Shown here: in pieces, positions 1 to 13,960 of the stretch
How positions within the stretch are numbered: the stretch's first letter is position 1
Layout of the letters: each line of letters starts with the position of its first letter
From: Nemopilema nomurai
Taxonomy: Eukaryota > Cnidaria > Scyphozoa > Rhizostomeae > Rhizostomatidae
DNA: 64,000 nucleotides
NCBI GenBank assembly: GCA_003864495.1
Contig: ML133388.1
Span: 2,767,809-2,831,808 of the forward strand
Direction of reading: 5' to 3'
Notes under the pieces: model-generated
Seen by the model: the letters and a program-made list of their open reading frames with translations, nothing else
What the model was told of the DNA's origin: nothing
Database searches by the model: none
Translations under genes and position numbers: made by a program

Positions 1-1471
1 ACACACCTACACACATGCTGTATTTCTTCAGAACGTCAATACACCACAGGACACAGGTTGATTGTATCAACACTGATCTTAACGAGCAAAACTGTCGTAG
101 AAACAAATCTTTTCAAATGAGCACGATTCTCTCAAGGCAGCAATGCTTTTCCAGTGGACATTAAATTTTACGATACTTTGTTTAGTGCACAACATTGCAA
201 AAATTTCCATACTTTGTTGAGTATATAGCGTCGCAAAGTATTAAAATACTTTATTGGGTACATATCAACGTAAATATTACGAAACTTGCTTAATAAAAGA
301 TGTTTCAGAGTAAGAGCTATGTACACAATTTATTCCCAAAATATGTATTGTTTACCAGAAGCAAGCATGCTTTTAGCAAAGCAACATCACCATTGTCACA
401 TTCACCCAACCAGTTGTATTGTGGCATTATCGGTAAACGGCATCACAAAAGTGCAATGATGTCATCAAGTAACTGTGTTGTGTAATAGGCCACAAGAGAT
501 TACTCCCGCGTGAGCTACTGCGTGTTATTGAAAAGAAGATTGCCATTTTGATTAGGCCATCGTGCCACGCATACAAATCATTTAATTACGCCTATTAAAA
601 ATTACATTCAAACTTGAATATTATCGAAACAGAGCAGCCGAGCAACAAAGCCTCCCAAGTTGGTAATTTTTCTGTGCAAATAAGCGCCGAATTCAATCAA
701 AAATACAAGTAATAGAGTCCCAAAGTGATGACGCCACAAGAATCTATTTTACGAATTTTTGAATGTAGATCCCATAATCTGATAAGCATCATAATATACC
801 TCTTTTGAGCTAATGTAATCAATTTTGTTACAAATAAGCAGAGTCATGGCCACATGTTTTTGGTTTCATCACACCCTTGTACTTTAGTCTATCTTTGTTC
901 ATAACTTTTCAAACAGAGCCAAAATATCTCAACCGATTCTAGACTTATTTAGCCAAAATTGCATATTTGGAAGTATTTCATGGTGATCTTTTATGTTATG
1001 TGGCTAAAGTTTAAATATTATAGAAAAAAGGATTTTGGTGACGTCATTCTTTAGGACTTTATTGCGTTTGCTTGAGAAATCTCCAAAAAGTTTGCTCCAT
1101 TAGATTCTTTGATGACACATTGATCAGATAAAATTTTGAAGTTTTGAATCCAATCTTTTTTTCACGCCCAGAGTAGAAAGTGTCAATCCTTAAATTGAGA
1201 AGAATTCGGATTCTGTAAATTATATATGAAATGCTGCTAGCGGAAGCTTATTAAATATTTTGATAAAAACCATCCCTCTTGGACTTTTCCAAACCTCTTG
1301 ATTCGGTGTAGAAATCTTCTAGCTTGTCTCGAAATATTTGACACAGACTATAGAGTATTCCAACCTTGCAGACATTAGACTAGTACATCTGTCTTGCAAA
1401 GATTATTGCAATAATTATCGTTCTAACTGATAGTTTTGCTCAATCACTTAACTTCGGTGCTTTTACTTTAG
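1..1471. other. Upstream intron or intergenic DNA, no supported exon
   Basis: AT-rich sequence in which I could not support a coding exon. It probably belongs to the intron preceding the exon at 1472, because that exon opens in phase 0 and needs an upstream partner carrying the start codon and signal peptide. The open frames here are short and show no coding character. A CRE palindrome TGACGTCA lies at 1039-1046. Confidence 0.5.
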
Positions 1472-2807
1472 GAGAAACATGGTGAGCACCATAAAAGAAA
1501 GTCCAAGCTCGAGGAAGATGATGCTAACCACTTGGGTTTCAAAGACCAAGTCCGGCAGTTTCAAATGAAGATTCAGAGTATGCTTCCAAGGTATGAGTAA
1601 GGTCCAAATACTTATTCACAGAGTAAAAGGCAGTTTGTTTTTTTAGATTAAAGTCAATAGATTTGTTTAGTTGCTGAAAGCCTTTTCTTGTTTTATACGT
1701 TTTATTTTATACTTGGTTTATCAATCAGGCAGACCTATACATATTGCATGGCTGTAAAATTATATGCGGTGTCGAAACTTTAAGATTCATTGTGAGAAGT
1801 GTTACAAGGCAAGAATCGCTATGAAAACATAATAACTGAAAGAAGACTCATCTACAGTCAAGTAATCGATTACTCCAATCTGGGGTGTGCTGATCTAAAA
1901 GTTCTTCAGAAAGATCCTTGGAAACTCCCCAATATTGCTTTCCATTTCCCTTAAGCATAATATGTTGTAAAACAACGAATGACTAATTCATGCCTGGGAG
2001 TAAGGGAGTTTGCTAACTGAGACCTTAGGTTAAATATTAGGGTACTTCCGAAACTTTTAAATAATTGTACATTAAAACAATACTTAAATGCTATGGTGTT
2101 CCTTGAATCAGATATCTCAAGGTATTCTGAGGTCAGGAACGAAGGCAAGTGAAGATGCTATAGTGTGCATTATAACAACCACGGCGAGTAGATGTTTAAA
2201 GCCCAACTTTGTTATTTTTAGATGTGAAGGCATTAACAAATGTCCAAAAGGAACTTGCTGTTGGAAGGGAAAGTGCAAAATGCTCCCTCATAGGATCAAT
2301 CAGCGATGCAGCGAAACGTGCCCATGCAATGACGAGAAAGACATGTTGTTTTGTCATCTAAAGACCGATGGTCCAAGCAAACATAAATACGGAAGATGCT
2401 TTGTCAAGGGAACCAAAATTGGAATGAAAGGAGTGAATTTTATTCCTGCGGCAATTGACAAATTGAGAGATGTGGAAAAGAAGCTGCAGAAGTTCGGGAA
2501 GAGTCAATGGAAAGTAAAGAGGGAGCACCACAAGATAGAAGGTAAACCCAAACACGAGGGAAAGAAACATAGACACGCGGGAAAGAAACATAAGCGCGAG
2601 GGAAAGAAACATCACGCGGGAAAGAATAACAAGCGCGAGGAAAAGAAGCATAAGCACGCGGGAAAGAATAATAAGCGCGAGGAAAAGAAACAAAAACACG
2701 CGGGAAGGAATCATAAGCACAAGGGAAAGAGGCACAAACACCCGAGAAAACACAAGCACAGAAAACACGGAGACAAGAAACACCACCACCAAAGAGAAAT
2801 CATATGA
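1472..2807 (+). CDS. Secreted 10-Cys (Dickkopf/prokineticin-like) protein with His/Lys-rich tail, 5' partial
   Basis: Two exons are visible: 1472-1590 (acceptor after TTTACTTTAG, donor gtatga, ending in phase 2) and 2222-2807 (acceptor TATTTTTAG, stop TGA at 2805-2807). The first encodes a charged linker (EKHGEHHKRKSKLEED). The second opens with ten cysteines in the order C-x5-C-x4-CC-x4-C-x9-C-x3-C-x-C-x8-C-x14-C, including a CPC element. That is the spacing of the colipase fold shared by Dickkopf Cys-2 domains and prokineticins, which are secreted ligands or modulators. After the domain come about 90 residues dominated by His, Lys, Arg and Gly in a degenerate repeat (GKKHKREGKKH, HAGKNNKREEK). 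The tail may bind metal, polyanion or mineral; that is inference. The start codon and signal peptide lie outside the visible exons. Orthology to a named Dickkopf is not claimed. Confidence 0.72.
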
Positions 2808-5108
2808 ATTGGATATGATGCAAATATCACTGACTGCAGGATACATTTTAGCTTATTAAGTGCGAGAACTGGCAACTTTTATTCATGATTACATTTGCTT
2901 TTATATATTTAATGCGATGTGGCATTTGACGTTATTTTTAACTGGATCCCTGCAGGTAGTATGATCAATCCAAAAAAGGGGCCTGTTGTATCAAATTTAT
3001 TGTGTTGTTTAGTAGTCCTAATTAGAACGTACTGTCATTAAAGTGTCTAGAAGGCATCTTCTAAAGTGGCGTGGCAAATGGTTCAGTGGTAGGTTGTTGT
3101 GAATGATGGTGGAAGGCTTAATCACCAACACAATTACAACGATGGACAGATGAAATACCCTGACCTTGAATCGGCCACCTATTACTTTTGGTAATTTTTT
3201 CTTGTGCTTCCTCGGCATAAAGGCCCGTTTTGAAAGTTCATTATAATAACCAAAAAGTGGTACAATGCAAAAGGGTACTTCGTTTCAAATGCTCAGGGGT
3301 AGAGAGGGTGGCTCTTGCGCCCATGCTGCCACTCGAATCATATCTCTAGTATAATGTTTTAGAAAGGTAGTTTTTCTCCTAATAATAATATGAAACTATG
3401 CATATGGTAGATGCATTAATACGTTAGCTGATCTTAGGCAGCCTATAAAGGATGTAGAATTATGGTTGAAAATTTGTTGCTGGAGACTATTTCCTTTCGT
3501 AGTGCACAAACTGCTGCTGTGAAATAATCCTTTTGTGCATATAAAGGCTTCTTAATTGTCATATTAAAAAGTTCTTTTGAGCCAGTTTTTCACTTGTTCA
3601 TTCTCAAACTTTGTTGGCCTTTGGCGACACCTTGTTTCCTTGCATCTTCCTCCTTAATCATGTTACTTCTTGCTTATCTACCAAATTCTGACTTTTTGTC
3701 AGCAAAATTTTACAGGCAAATAGCCTTAATCGCATTAAACATGTGAAGTATAATCGAACCTTTTCCACGATTTACAATTTTTCAACAAACACAATTGACA
3801 AAGCTATGAAAATTGTGTAACTCTGTAAATTAGGGTTTCATGCTGGCAAAAGAATTTCAACATACCTTCCTAAAGAGAGAGAGGAATATTGCCTCCTTTG
3901 TATAACTAATATTGTATAAAAAGATGTTTACTGTCCCCTTTTTCGAAGGAGTTGTTAATTAGATCATGTTCACACCCCAAAAAAAGGCCAGGAAATGAAA
4001 AGAGAAGCACAATTTTGAGTAGTTGAAAAGTTTCAAAAAATGTATTTCTTATTCCCTTTCTTTATTTTCCTTAAGGAAATCCAAGATGAATCTCAATTTC
4101 TTTGAAGTTAATGATCAAGATTAATGACATTTCCATTAATAATATTTGAAAAATAACCTAAATTGTTTCTAAAACCTCAAATCTATCTAGATATCATACA
4201 GGAACACAAAATTCAACAACCACATCTATAATCTTCAAAATCATAATTTGATAAAATGGCAATTTCTAAAAACTCTAAACAAGCAATCTTACCTGAATTC
4301 TTTTTAGAATTTGGTAACATTAGTTTTGCAATGTTTGTACAAATTCAAGTCAAACTCCAGTGGAAACATTGTTCATGTTGAACACACTTAAAATTGGGTG
4401 GACAACATCTGAAAACAATTGTTGATCTGTTGACCAAATAACATTTTGTTACCTGGTAAAAAATGAATTTAAAAATACCACACCAATAATGCTAACACTA
4501 TACTGCAACAGTAAGACCTTGGTTAATGTAAATGCAAATCCAGGAGTCCTTTTCTCTTGTGCTACAAGCCAAAGGTCATGACAATGCATATTTTACACCA
4601 ACTGATCATCTAGGACGAATATACTGTCTGTTTATCTACTTGATATTTTTTTATGCCAAAAGAAAGAGTCTTTTTGCTTCAACTCTCCCATTAGGTGTGA
4701 GTTGAGGCTGATTGATCAAAATGCTAACCATCAATACACTCCCTCTCAAGTGCCATTCTGACTGGCCAGAAGATACCTGATAATTTGTTTAGTTTTACAC
4801 TATTTTGCTTGGTTTTCATCCATTGCTGGTTATTTGTGCTGTCTTTTGTTTGTTATCTCTTATAGATGAGACTTGCATGACAGGAAAGAAAGAAAAATCA
4901 AAGAAAATAGGTTGTCCAAGTCATAACTTTACCAATCGCTTTTTTCTAAAATGTATCTATGGAAAAAGTGTAACTAGTTTCATACACAACAAATAATTAT
5001 CAACTTCCATGTATGACCACAGAAATATAAGATTATGTACAACTATGCAAATTCCTCTGATTACACTAGAAGTGATACATAGTTTCAAGCCCCACTTTCT
5101 CTCAACAC
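2808..5108. other. 3' flank and intergenic DNA between convergent genes
   Basis: This holds the 3' untranslated region of the cysteine-rich gene on the plus strand and, further right, the 3' side of VPS72 on the minus strand, so the two genes converge. I saw no conserved coding sequence. Reading frames at 3018-3218 and 4805-4996 are short and lack family features. A minus-strand AATAAA (TTTATT at 4061-4066) lies 1.1 kb past the VPS72 stop and may be too far away to be its poly(A) signal. Confidence 0.45.
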
Positions 5109-5178
5109 TTTCCACATGTTACCAGGAAAGTTTCCACATGTTACCAGGAAAGTTTCCACATGTTACCAGGAAAGTTTC
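5109..5178. repeat. 22-bp tandem repeat, three copies
   Basis: Three identical adjacent copies of a 22-bp unit (core TTTCCACATGTTACCAGG) run from 5109 to 5174 and a partial copy follows. Each unit starts TTTCC and ends GGAAAG, so unit junctions are short inverted repeats. The array lies just downstream of the VPS72 stop, probably in its 3' untranslated region. Confidence 0.9.
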
Positions 5179-5215
5179 AATGTATATGGTCTTCAAGAAT
5201 TTGAACACCAAGCCA

Positions 5216-6163
5216 TTATCTCCTTTTTGTTCTACTTTCTTGTCCATTGCTGTTTTGCAATTTGGCAGAAATGACAGCTGCATTGTGTTGGGCACGAATA
5301 ACCTTGAAGGCATTTGAAGTTGCATATGGTAATGATGTTAATGGGTCCTTGTATTTTGCAGGTAGCCCACTGATGACACAAATTGGTTTCTCGTGGGGTC
5401 CTGGTTTACTGTCTGGAAAGTAACCATGTGGAAAGTTCTTCACATCAGTAAATGTAATAAAATTTCTTGAGCATTTCTTCACGTCGTTATCACATTCAGC
5501 TTCCTCCTCACTATTCATTGCCTTGGACTCATCAATAATTGGCATTGTCACAGAGTGAAAACGTATCATTGGTCCAGCATGAGAAACTTTGTGAAGCTTT
5601 GTTTTCTTCTTTTCAGCTTCAAGTTTCAAGAATGCTGCTAATGAAGCTAAGTTTTTTTCTGCTGTTATTTTCGCTTCAGCAAGTAGCTCCTTTTGTGTAA
5701 GTCTTCGCAACTCTGGCTGCTTGAAAACACGTTTAGTTGGAGTCTTCACTTTGTTTGAGGAATCATCACTTTTTTGTATTGTAGATGACCTAAATGTTTT
5801 TTTCCTTTCTTCATTTGAGACAGGCTCGACCGGTTTTTTTGATTTGCTGACAGATCTTTTTTGGGCTGTTTGGACCTTTGACGGGTCTGATTTTTTTAAA
5901 GCTTTGAACGTTTTTACGACGGTTTTCTTTCGTTTCCTAGGCCTTTCATCTTCATCTTCACTCTTAACCTCTTCATTTTCTTCGATGCTAAAATCCGAAT
6001 CAACAACATCGTCGTCATCATCTTCTGTCTCATAAACATTATCACCATCTTCTTCTTCAAATCCACCATAAGTTGTTTTGTAAAAATCATCCTCCTCTTC
6101 ATCTTCAATCAATTTCTGCATTTTTGTACCAGCATTTTGGCGGCGCGATCGTGAAGCGGCCAT
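5216..6163 (-). CDS. VPS72/YL1, histone H2A.Z-handling subunit of SRCAP/TIP60 complexes
   Basis: A single uninterrupted 315-codon frame. The N-terminus carries the YL1 signature (residues 20-36, EDEEEDDFYKTTYGGF), then a long acidic stretch (37-72) followed by a basic block PRKRKK (75-80). Known YL1 proteins use this acidic region to bind H2A.Z-H2B. A middle segment (about 153-190, LTQKELLAEAKITAEKNL) matches the conserved YL1 helix, and the YL1-C domain is at about 257-290 (KPICVISGLPAKYKDP, then LPYATSNAFKVIR). The protein acts in the nucleus in H2A.Z deposition by SRCAP-type and TIP60/p400 remodellers. Length is slightly below the vertebrate protein (about 364). The chosen ATG begins the conserved N-terminus. 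The absence of introns in an intron-rich neighbourhood is notable; it could be a retrocopy, but the frame is intact and a promoter motif lies upstream. Confidence 0.95.
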   Translation of the reverse strand: MAASRSRRQNAGTKMQKLIEDEEEDDFYKTTYGGFEEEDGDNVYETEDDDDDVVDSDFSIEENEEVKSEDEDERPRKRKKTVVKTFKALKKSDPSKVQTAQKRSVSKSKKPVEPVSNEERKKTFRSSTIQKSDDSSNKVKTPTKRVFKQPELRRLTQKELLAEAKITAEKNLASLAAFLKLEAEKKKTKLHKVSHAGPMIRFHSVTMPIIDESKAMNSEEEAECDNDVKKCSRNFITFTDVKNFPHGYFPDSKPGPHEKPICVISGLPAKYKDPLTSLPYATSNAFKVIRAQHNAAVISAKLQNSNGQESRTKRR

Positions 6164-6300
6164 TTCAGTTTATCGCATAAATAGAAAATTGAATATCAGC
6201 GAATGATTTTGAAAACTGGCCCTTTGTTTCATCAGAGAATCAACAGAAAATAGTTCCCAAGTAAGTCCGCTCAAACCAATATGGCGGCAAGGCCTTTTTA
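6164..6300 (-). promoter_or_regulatory. Probable VPS72 promoter with a YY1-type motif
   Basis: The bases upstream of the VPS72 start contain an ATGGCGGC element at 6280-6287 (plus strand), the core of the YY1 site common at TSS-proximal positions of housekeeping genes. No TATA box is evident. The transcription start is not determined. Confidence 0.35.
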
Positions 6301-8200
6301 GAAACTTTGAGAACGAGGCTATATTTTGAATGTTGTGACCATAATGGTGTCTTCAAACATTGTAGATTGAATCTTGTAGAAAAAATGAGAAAACTTGTTC
6401 AAGGAAAATTGAAGGCAGCATGCAAAGGTCTCAAGGCATGGCAAATTATTTAACCTTAATGTACCAATGAAGTTTACGTCCGTGTCGAAAGGAAGGATGC
6501 TTTAAAAGCAAAAGCGGTCATCATTTACATTAGCGTTTAAATGTTTTCTTATATACTTGGCGAAAAGAGTGGCAAGACCTATCTTTTGAGGCATTAACAT
6601 ATATTTTCCAGACTGCACTTTCCTTGTGCACACGATCTTGGCCGAAAGAATTAATATCAATCGAAGCTGGGACAGAATAATATAAGTAGCTGGGTGTCTT
6701 TTAGGACAGCAATATGATTGGGTTTGGGTCATTGGAACCCGTCATTGACCTCTTTTGCCATTTTTAAGCATCAAAGTTTAGCCCCGCTTTTTTGTGATCT
6801 TATTGAAGGCTATGTTAAATTTCCTTGAAGAAAGCGTCTGCGAAGCAAATTCCTTCAGGATGGAGCTGACAGCTTCTTTCAATTTGACCGCGACGCACTG
6901 GGGACAATAGATATACCTGCGTGTTTTCACGCAGTGTGGAAGCAACACTGAATAGGGAGGTGAGAAAGTCGGCTCTTGTTTTCTTGTTTACGTTTTCAGC
7001 AGACAATACCACTTTTCTTGTTAGTAAGTCGGGAGTTGACCGCTTTCGTTGCCTACAACCATCTGAAACAGCGGCCTTATTATGTTTCTTGTTATGTTTT
7101 GCAAAAGCCTGCCACGCTATTGGTGAACACTTCAAGAATTTGGCCCCAGTTTCAGATTAATAGTCCCAGGTTGGTTTTGGAACAAGGCAGGGAAAGCCGA
7201 TTAGAAAGTTGCCTAAAATCCATGTTGCCATTGTCACTGTTTGATAAGAGCATAAATCAAAATTGCCAAAAATTTGTCAAGAGTCACACAAGTATAATTC
7301 AGTATAGATTTGATATAATATATGCCTCTTTATTGCATGTTGATATTAAACTTTGCAAATAAGGTAAACAAATTTTTTGCGGTACAAAGCCTCAGGATCG
7401 CGAGAAACAGTGGAAACATGGTTTTTGAATACTTAAGTATGAGTATGAATTGTTGGAAAATTACCAAAAGTTGAAAAAATAAATAGCCAATTGCGGATCG
7501 AAAGCACTAGAGTATTGCGAGAAATGCCTGTGATTGGCTGTCTAACGACCAATCAGCGCCTACGTCACACCTCCTTCAGAAGAGTCCAACTGAAAAACAA
7601 ACATTTCTGTCTGCAAGGAATGGAATTTTTCAAAGAAATTTAGACTGACCCCAAAACTACAAGACGAAAAGATGGCCTAGCTTGCCCAAATACCCGATAA
7701 TTGTCGTCAGTAATCATTTGGCGCAATCTGAATTTTGTAAAAGGTAACTGCCCTATAGCCAAATCACATTTAAATGAAGTTTAAGGAGTTTTTGTTTTAG
7801 GCCCTGGAAAATTTCGTCCATACCAAAATGTTTAGGTTGCCCAAATTAATACTAAACAAATTTAGAAAAAGGGAGAATGGGTAGAAATCTTAGGCATTCA
7901 CCGGCCCCCCTTGTTTACTTTGAAGGGATTACCATGCTTCGGTCATTTGCGTTGATTCTGGTTAGTTTTCAAAAGCTTTGCTAACCGTTTGAATCTTAAC
8001 ATAATTATCGGCAGATAGAGTAACTCCCACTTGCCGAATTGTTAAAACTCCTTCCTTTTATTCAAATTCTTTAGAAAAGATGGTAAAAGAAGTTAATTTG
8101 AGAAGAGGGTTGAGTGAATTTCCAGTCGCTGATTCGATGTTCGAAATGACCATATTTGGTAAATTACATTGTTTTATTTTTGTCTCTCTCAGCCAATCAG
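6301..8200. other. Intergenic DNA between VPS72 and calmodulin
   Basis: VPS72 and calmodulin are divergent here. The sequence is AT-rich with no recognised gene. The only frame with some coding appearance is on the minus strand at 6815-7135 (see findings). CCAAT-type motifs occur near 7542 and 8193, the latter about 115 bp upstream of the calmodulin start codon. Confidence 0.45.
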
Positions 8201-8310
8201 AGCAGACTATTCTGATTCGCCTTGGAATAAACACGGCTGCTTATTCTAATTATTTCACTTGGTGGATTAGGCAAAGAGCGAGGAAGGAGTGCTCCACAAA
8301 TACCGCAAAA

Positions 8311-10098
<1,788 letters not shown>

Positions 10099-10540
10099 AG
10101 AGAACAGAACTGTAACAGTGTTGAAGGAAGTAAAGTGTCCTGTATTGTCAAGGCAACCTTGCACTTTTACCTGGAACAGATTATAAAAAATATGGCTTAA
10201 ACATAGAAAATTTCCAATCATGATGCTGAACAGTTACAAGCTGGTCAACACATGCATGAAATGTACATTTAAGCAAATATTCTAATGAGAGGGTTACAAA
10301 TCTAGGTATTGCACTGCTTTTATGCATGATATGGGGTTTATTTGAGCCAGTTGACAATTAATAAAGCTCGATGTTTAGTTAGTGTCTTTCAAAACACTTG
10401 TTGTGGTAGGCACATGTACACTTCTAGTATTGTTTTGATTATTTGTACTGTTCTTTTGAAAGTAAGGGACGAACATCATTATTGAAGTTGGGGAAATAAA
10501 ATTATATTTATGAGAGCATACTCATACACACTAATAAAAT
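10099..10540 (+). other. Calmodulin 3' untranslated region with poly(A) signals
   Basis: Three AATAAA hexamers follow the stop, at 10360-10365, 10495-10500 and 10533-10538. This suggests alternative 3' ends of roughly 280 to 460 nt. Which are used cannot be told from sequence. Confidence 0.55.
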
Positions 10541-13500
10541 TGTAATTGAAAGCATTCAAGTTATTTCTCTGGTTTTCAACTCTAGCACAAAATTTTCTTT
10601 GTAGTTGATCTTATTTCTGCACATAATTAGTTTTATGAAAGAAAATCATCTAAAGCCTGCAAAAAGTTATCTTCTTGAATGTGAAGTTGTTCAAGACTAT
10701 TAAAATAATTTTTCATAAGAAAAGGATGAGATCTTTGAAAAAAGTTTTAATTTTATAGAAACCGAATTATAGAAGGGTGCAAAATTTTCACTGATCCAAG
10801 TAGTATGAATCAAGTGAACTGAAGGGAAATTTGGGGGGGATACGAATAAGGTGAACTAAAGGGAAGTTTAGATGGGGGGGGGCGGTAATGAACGTTTCAG
10901 AAACTTACTCATTATTTCAAAGTTGAAACTAAATGTGAAAGGGGTTGTAATGGGTAAGAGAGGTGGACTACAGCTACTGTAAAAGCTCTATCAAGCTCCT
11001 TGGCGCTTATTGAATATGCGATACCTAGAGGGGGGCTTATTTCAAGAATAGAAGAAAGCAAAATTGATTCCTTTTTTCCCTGTAATTCTGGTTTAAATGT
11101 AAAAAGGAAAATTTTAGTAAAACAGTGGCTGAAATCTAATTATTGAATATCAATTCAATAACGTTTTATGGGGTGTCGTTTCTGCCCGTACGCTTATGTA
11201 TCTGACTAAGACATTTTGTAATTATACATTCTTTACATGTTGCAAACGTACAGCAAGCCTGCATAGAAAGTGAAAGAGGCGTTCTACAGCATAACAGCGA
11301 GGGGCAAGAAAACCCACCTGTTACATTTTGAGATCATGAACAAAACTGTTGATTTATTACAAAGATTACCAATATATATATATAAAAAACAAGTGCTCAA
11401 GGGAAGAATAATTGGTTATTTAATTTGTATCACGTGGGATACCAATTGTCTCAAAGACAAGCATGTCTTGTTACACCCTCTCTCTCCTAATTAAAGAGTA
11501 CGTTGTATTTTGTGTATATGAATAGCAGTAATAGAGGGCTTGAAAATGAAACGAATAAACACGTAAAATTAGCGACGTAAGCGTGAAACGCATCGCTATT
11601 GCGTGACAATATGTTAACTCGGTCATGAAAGCATCTTCTAACTGTAGATAATATGAAAAAGGATTTTAGGAGACCACGTAATCTACTATACAATATCAAT
11701 ATGGCTAGCGTCCAGTCCTACTACTAAAAGATTGGGGTGGGGCACGTGTAGGCAGGGGCGTTGTATCTTCTAGAGAAAGGAGCCCATTCTTTTCAGAAAA
11801 TCATTTTTGCTATTGGTGCAAGCGGGATAAATAGAGTAAAATAGCCTTAAAATGTTGATAGCGCAACAACAGAGGTGGAGCAACTAGATTGCAACTGGGA
11901 GGGGCTAAGAATGAAATGTACCGACTGAATGATATGAAATGTTTTTTAAAATTTAGCCGTCTAGAATGGCTTAAAATGCATTTTCTAGAGCATAATTTTA
12001 CAAATCACTATATATACAATCCAGCATAAAAAAATTGTCGTTGCTCAGAAAAAAGAAAGCTTTGTAATGGGAGGTGCCTTGTTAAAACTTGTTGACAGAC
12101 GCTAGAGAAAGAATGAGGGTTACCTTGGGTAAGCAGCCCGGGCTATGGCTCTTTCGCTTTTACACGCTTTTTTATAAGGAACCTACCTCGAGGCCTAGTT
12201 CCAAGAGTTCCTTATTCGTAGACCTCAAATCATCAGATTTTAGTACTAAAAGTTCCTTAAGTTCTCAATTTCGGTGCTTTGACTTCAATTAGCCTTAACA
12301 CTTAATAGATAGAGGGGCGAGATAGTATATGCGGAAACTACTCAATAAAGCACTTGACACACGAATAGCAAACAATCTATGCGAGTATTGGCTGCAAATG
12401 AATAGAACGGGCTTTTTAGCTCTTGATGCTTGCAGTTATAAAAAAAATTCAAATCGAAAAGTTCCTTTATGGTTTCGTTTTTAGTAGTATAAGTTCTTTA
12501 AATATTTCGGCCTTCTACATGTAGGTTCCTTAAAAAGTGGTTCCTTATAAAAAAAGCGTGTATAAGCGCCTTCTCGTACAGAAACCCAAAAATATGACTT
12601 CCAAGGGCCAATTCCCGAATTTGCGGCGTTTTCGAAAACAAAGGCCGCTCAAGCTAACGCCTCCTTATAGCCGGTCATCTTCTGTTTGATCTTTCAATTT
12701 CAAGCACCCCATTCACGTGTCCCTTTTTGTTCAAGTTTATCTCCAAACTTCTAGTTCATAACTGTCAGCTTAAGTTTGACATAGTTGAAAGACTATTTCA
12801 GAAAATAATTTATTCTCTTGAAATTTATTCCTGGGGTTTTAAGTCACTTGCAATAAAATGCTCTCATCTTCAACAATTGTGACCCCCACCCTCTCAACCC
12901 CCGCCTTGCTCTTAGAGAACCAATTAGTTTTTCTATCCAGCATTTACAAAGTTAAACTAGAAGATGAATACTTTTAAAAAAGATAAGCTCGGTTAACGAA
13001 TCATTCAAGTGGCGTTAAGGCCAAGCCCCTTAGCCCCCACCTCCCCGTAGAAACGACCTGCGCAAAGGCGTGCCGAAGGGCTTTTGAGTGGGGGAGGGGG
13101 GCTGTAACATGGAAATTTACCGACAAGGTATTGATTAAAGATATAGTTAATCATAGCGCACAAGTTTTACACTCTAGTACCGTAGTGGTTCATTTGTGTC
13201 TAAGCTGGATATAACAAAAGTGCAAATCTAATTCTTCCCAGAAATACCGACACGCTGTTATAGTTGTTTCAACTTTTACCGAAAGGCAAAAAATTACCGA
13301 CGGCTTCTACAAAAACACATCCCCCACACCCCCTACTTCAGCATGCTTTTGCACCCACCATAGATACGACTGTAATTATGCAATATAGAAAAAAGCCTTT
13401 TCAAATTGCTACTAGCTTCCTTGCATCAACTCTTCATTTAAGATGGGTAAAGTGGTGCAAAATCTACTGGCTGGTTGCAAACAAGCAATTTCTTGTCAGG

Positions 13501-13960
13501 AAATTTTCATATAAGGCCCACTAACTATGGTATAGGCAGTGCAGAAACTTCTCTAGAGAAGTAAAAAGCTTTGATATCCTGTGACCTTTCTATCGGCACC
13601 TAAGCCAATTCAATTTAAAGATAAGATAATATCAAATCAGTATGTCAATTCATTTGTAAAAAAGTACTCCTTCTGTTGTAAAAACTATTGAAAGGAGCTT
13701 GAAAACGACTTTTAGCAATGGTATAGTGCTATTGATTTGATAAAAGGGGCTCTTGCACATGTATTGCAAAAAAACAGAAAAGCAAAAGTTAAGGCTGTTA
13801 GACAGAGTTAGAAAATTTAATTTTGCTTTTTAAAATGATTAAAAATTAAGGGTTTGATGAATGTTTACTAAAAGTCTGCAAATATGCCACCATGTTCATT
13901 AAATGCTCCTTCGGTGCAACATATTCCATCCACCATCCCTTTCTGATAGATATACGTCAT
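10541..13960. other. Intergenic DNA between calmodulin and eIF4G
   Basis: About 3.4 kb without a recognisable gene. It contains G-rich patches (10843-10885, 13081-13100) and one MITE-like element (12155-12570, listed separately). Open frames at 11270-11494, 12089-12292 and 13264-13524 show no domain, signal peptide or splice context and are treated as chance. Confidence 0.5.
12155..12570. mobile_element. MITE-like element with about 30-bp terminal inverted repeats
   Basis: The left end (12155-12184, core ACACGCTTTTTTATAAGGAACC) is matched in inverted orientation by the right end (12541-12570, core TTCCTTATAAAAAAAGCG), with few mismatches. The interior repeats AGTTCCTT motifs and has no transposase frame. 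The 416-bp size and non-coding interior fit a non-autonomous DNA transposon. The target-site duplication was not resolved. Confidence 0.6.

Noticed and set aside
2358..2846. 162-codon Leu/Val/Phe-rich minus-strand frame
   Set aside because: Antisense of the His/Lys tail. The apparent membrane protein is a composition effect.
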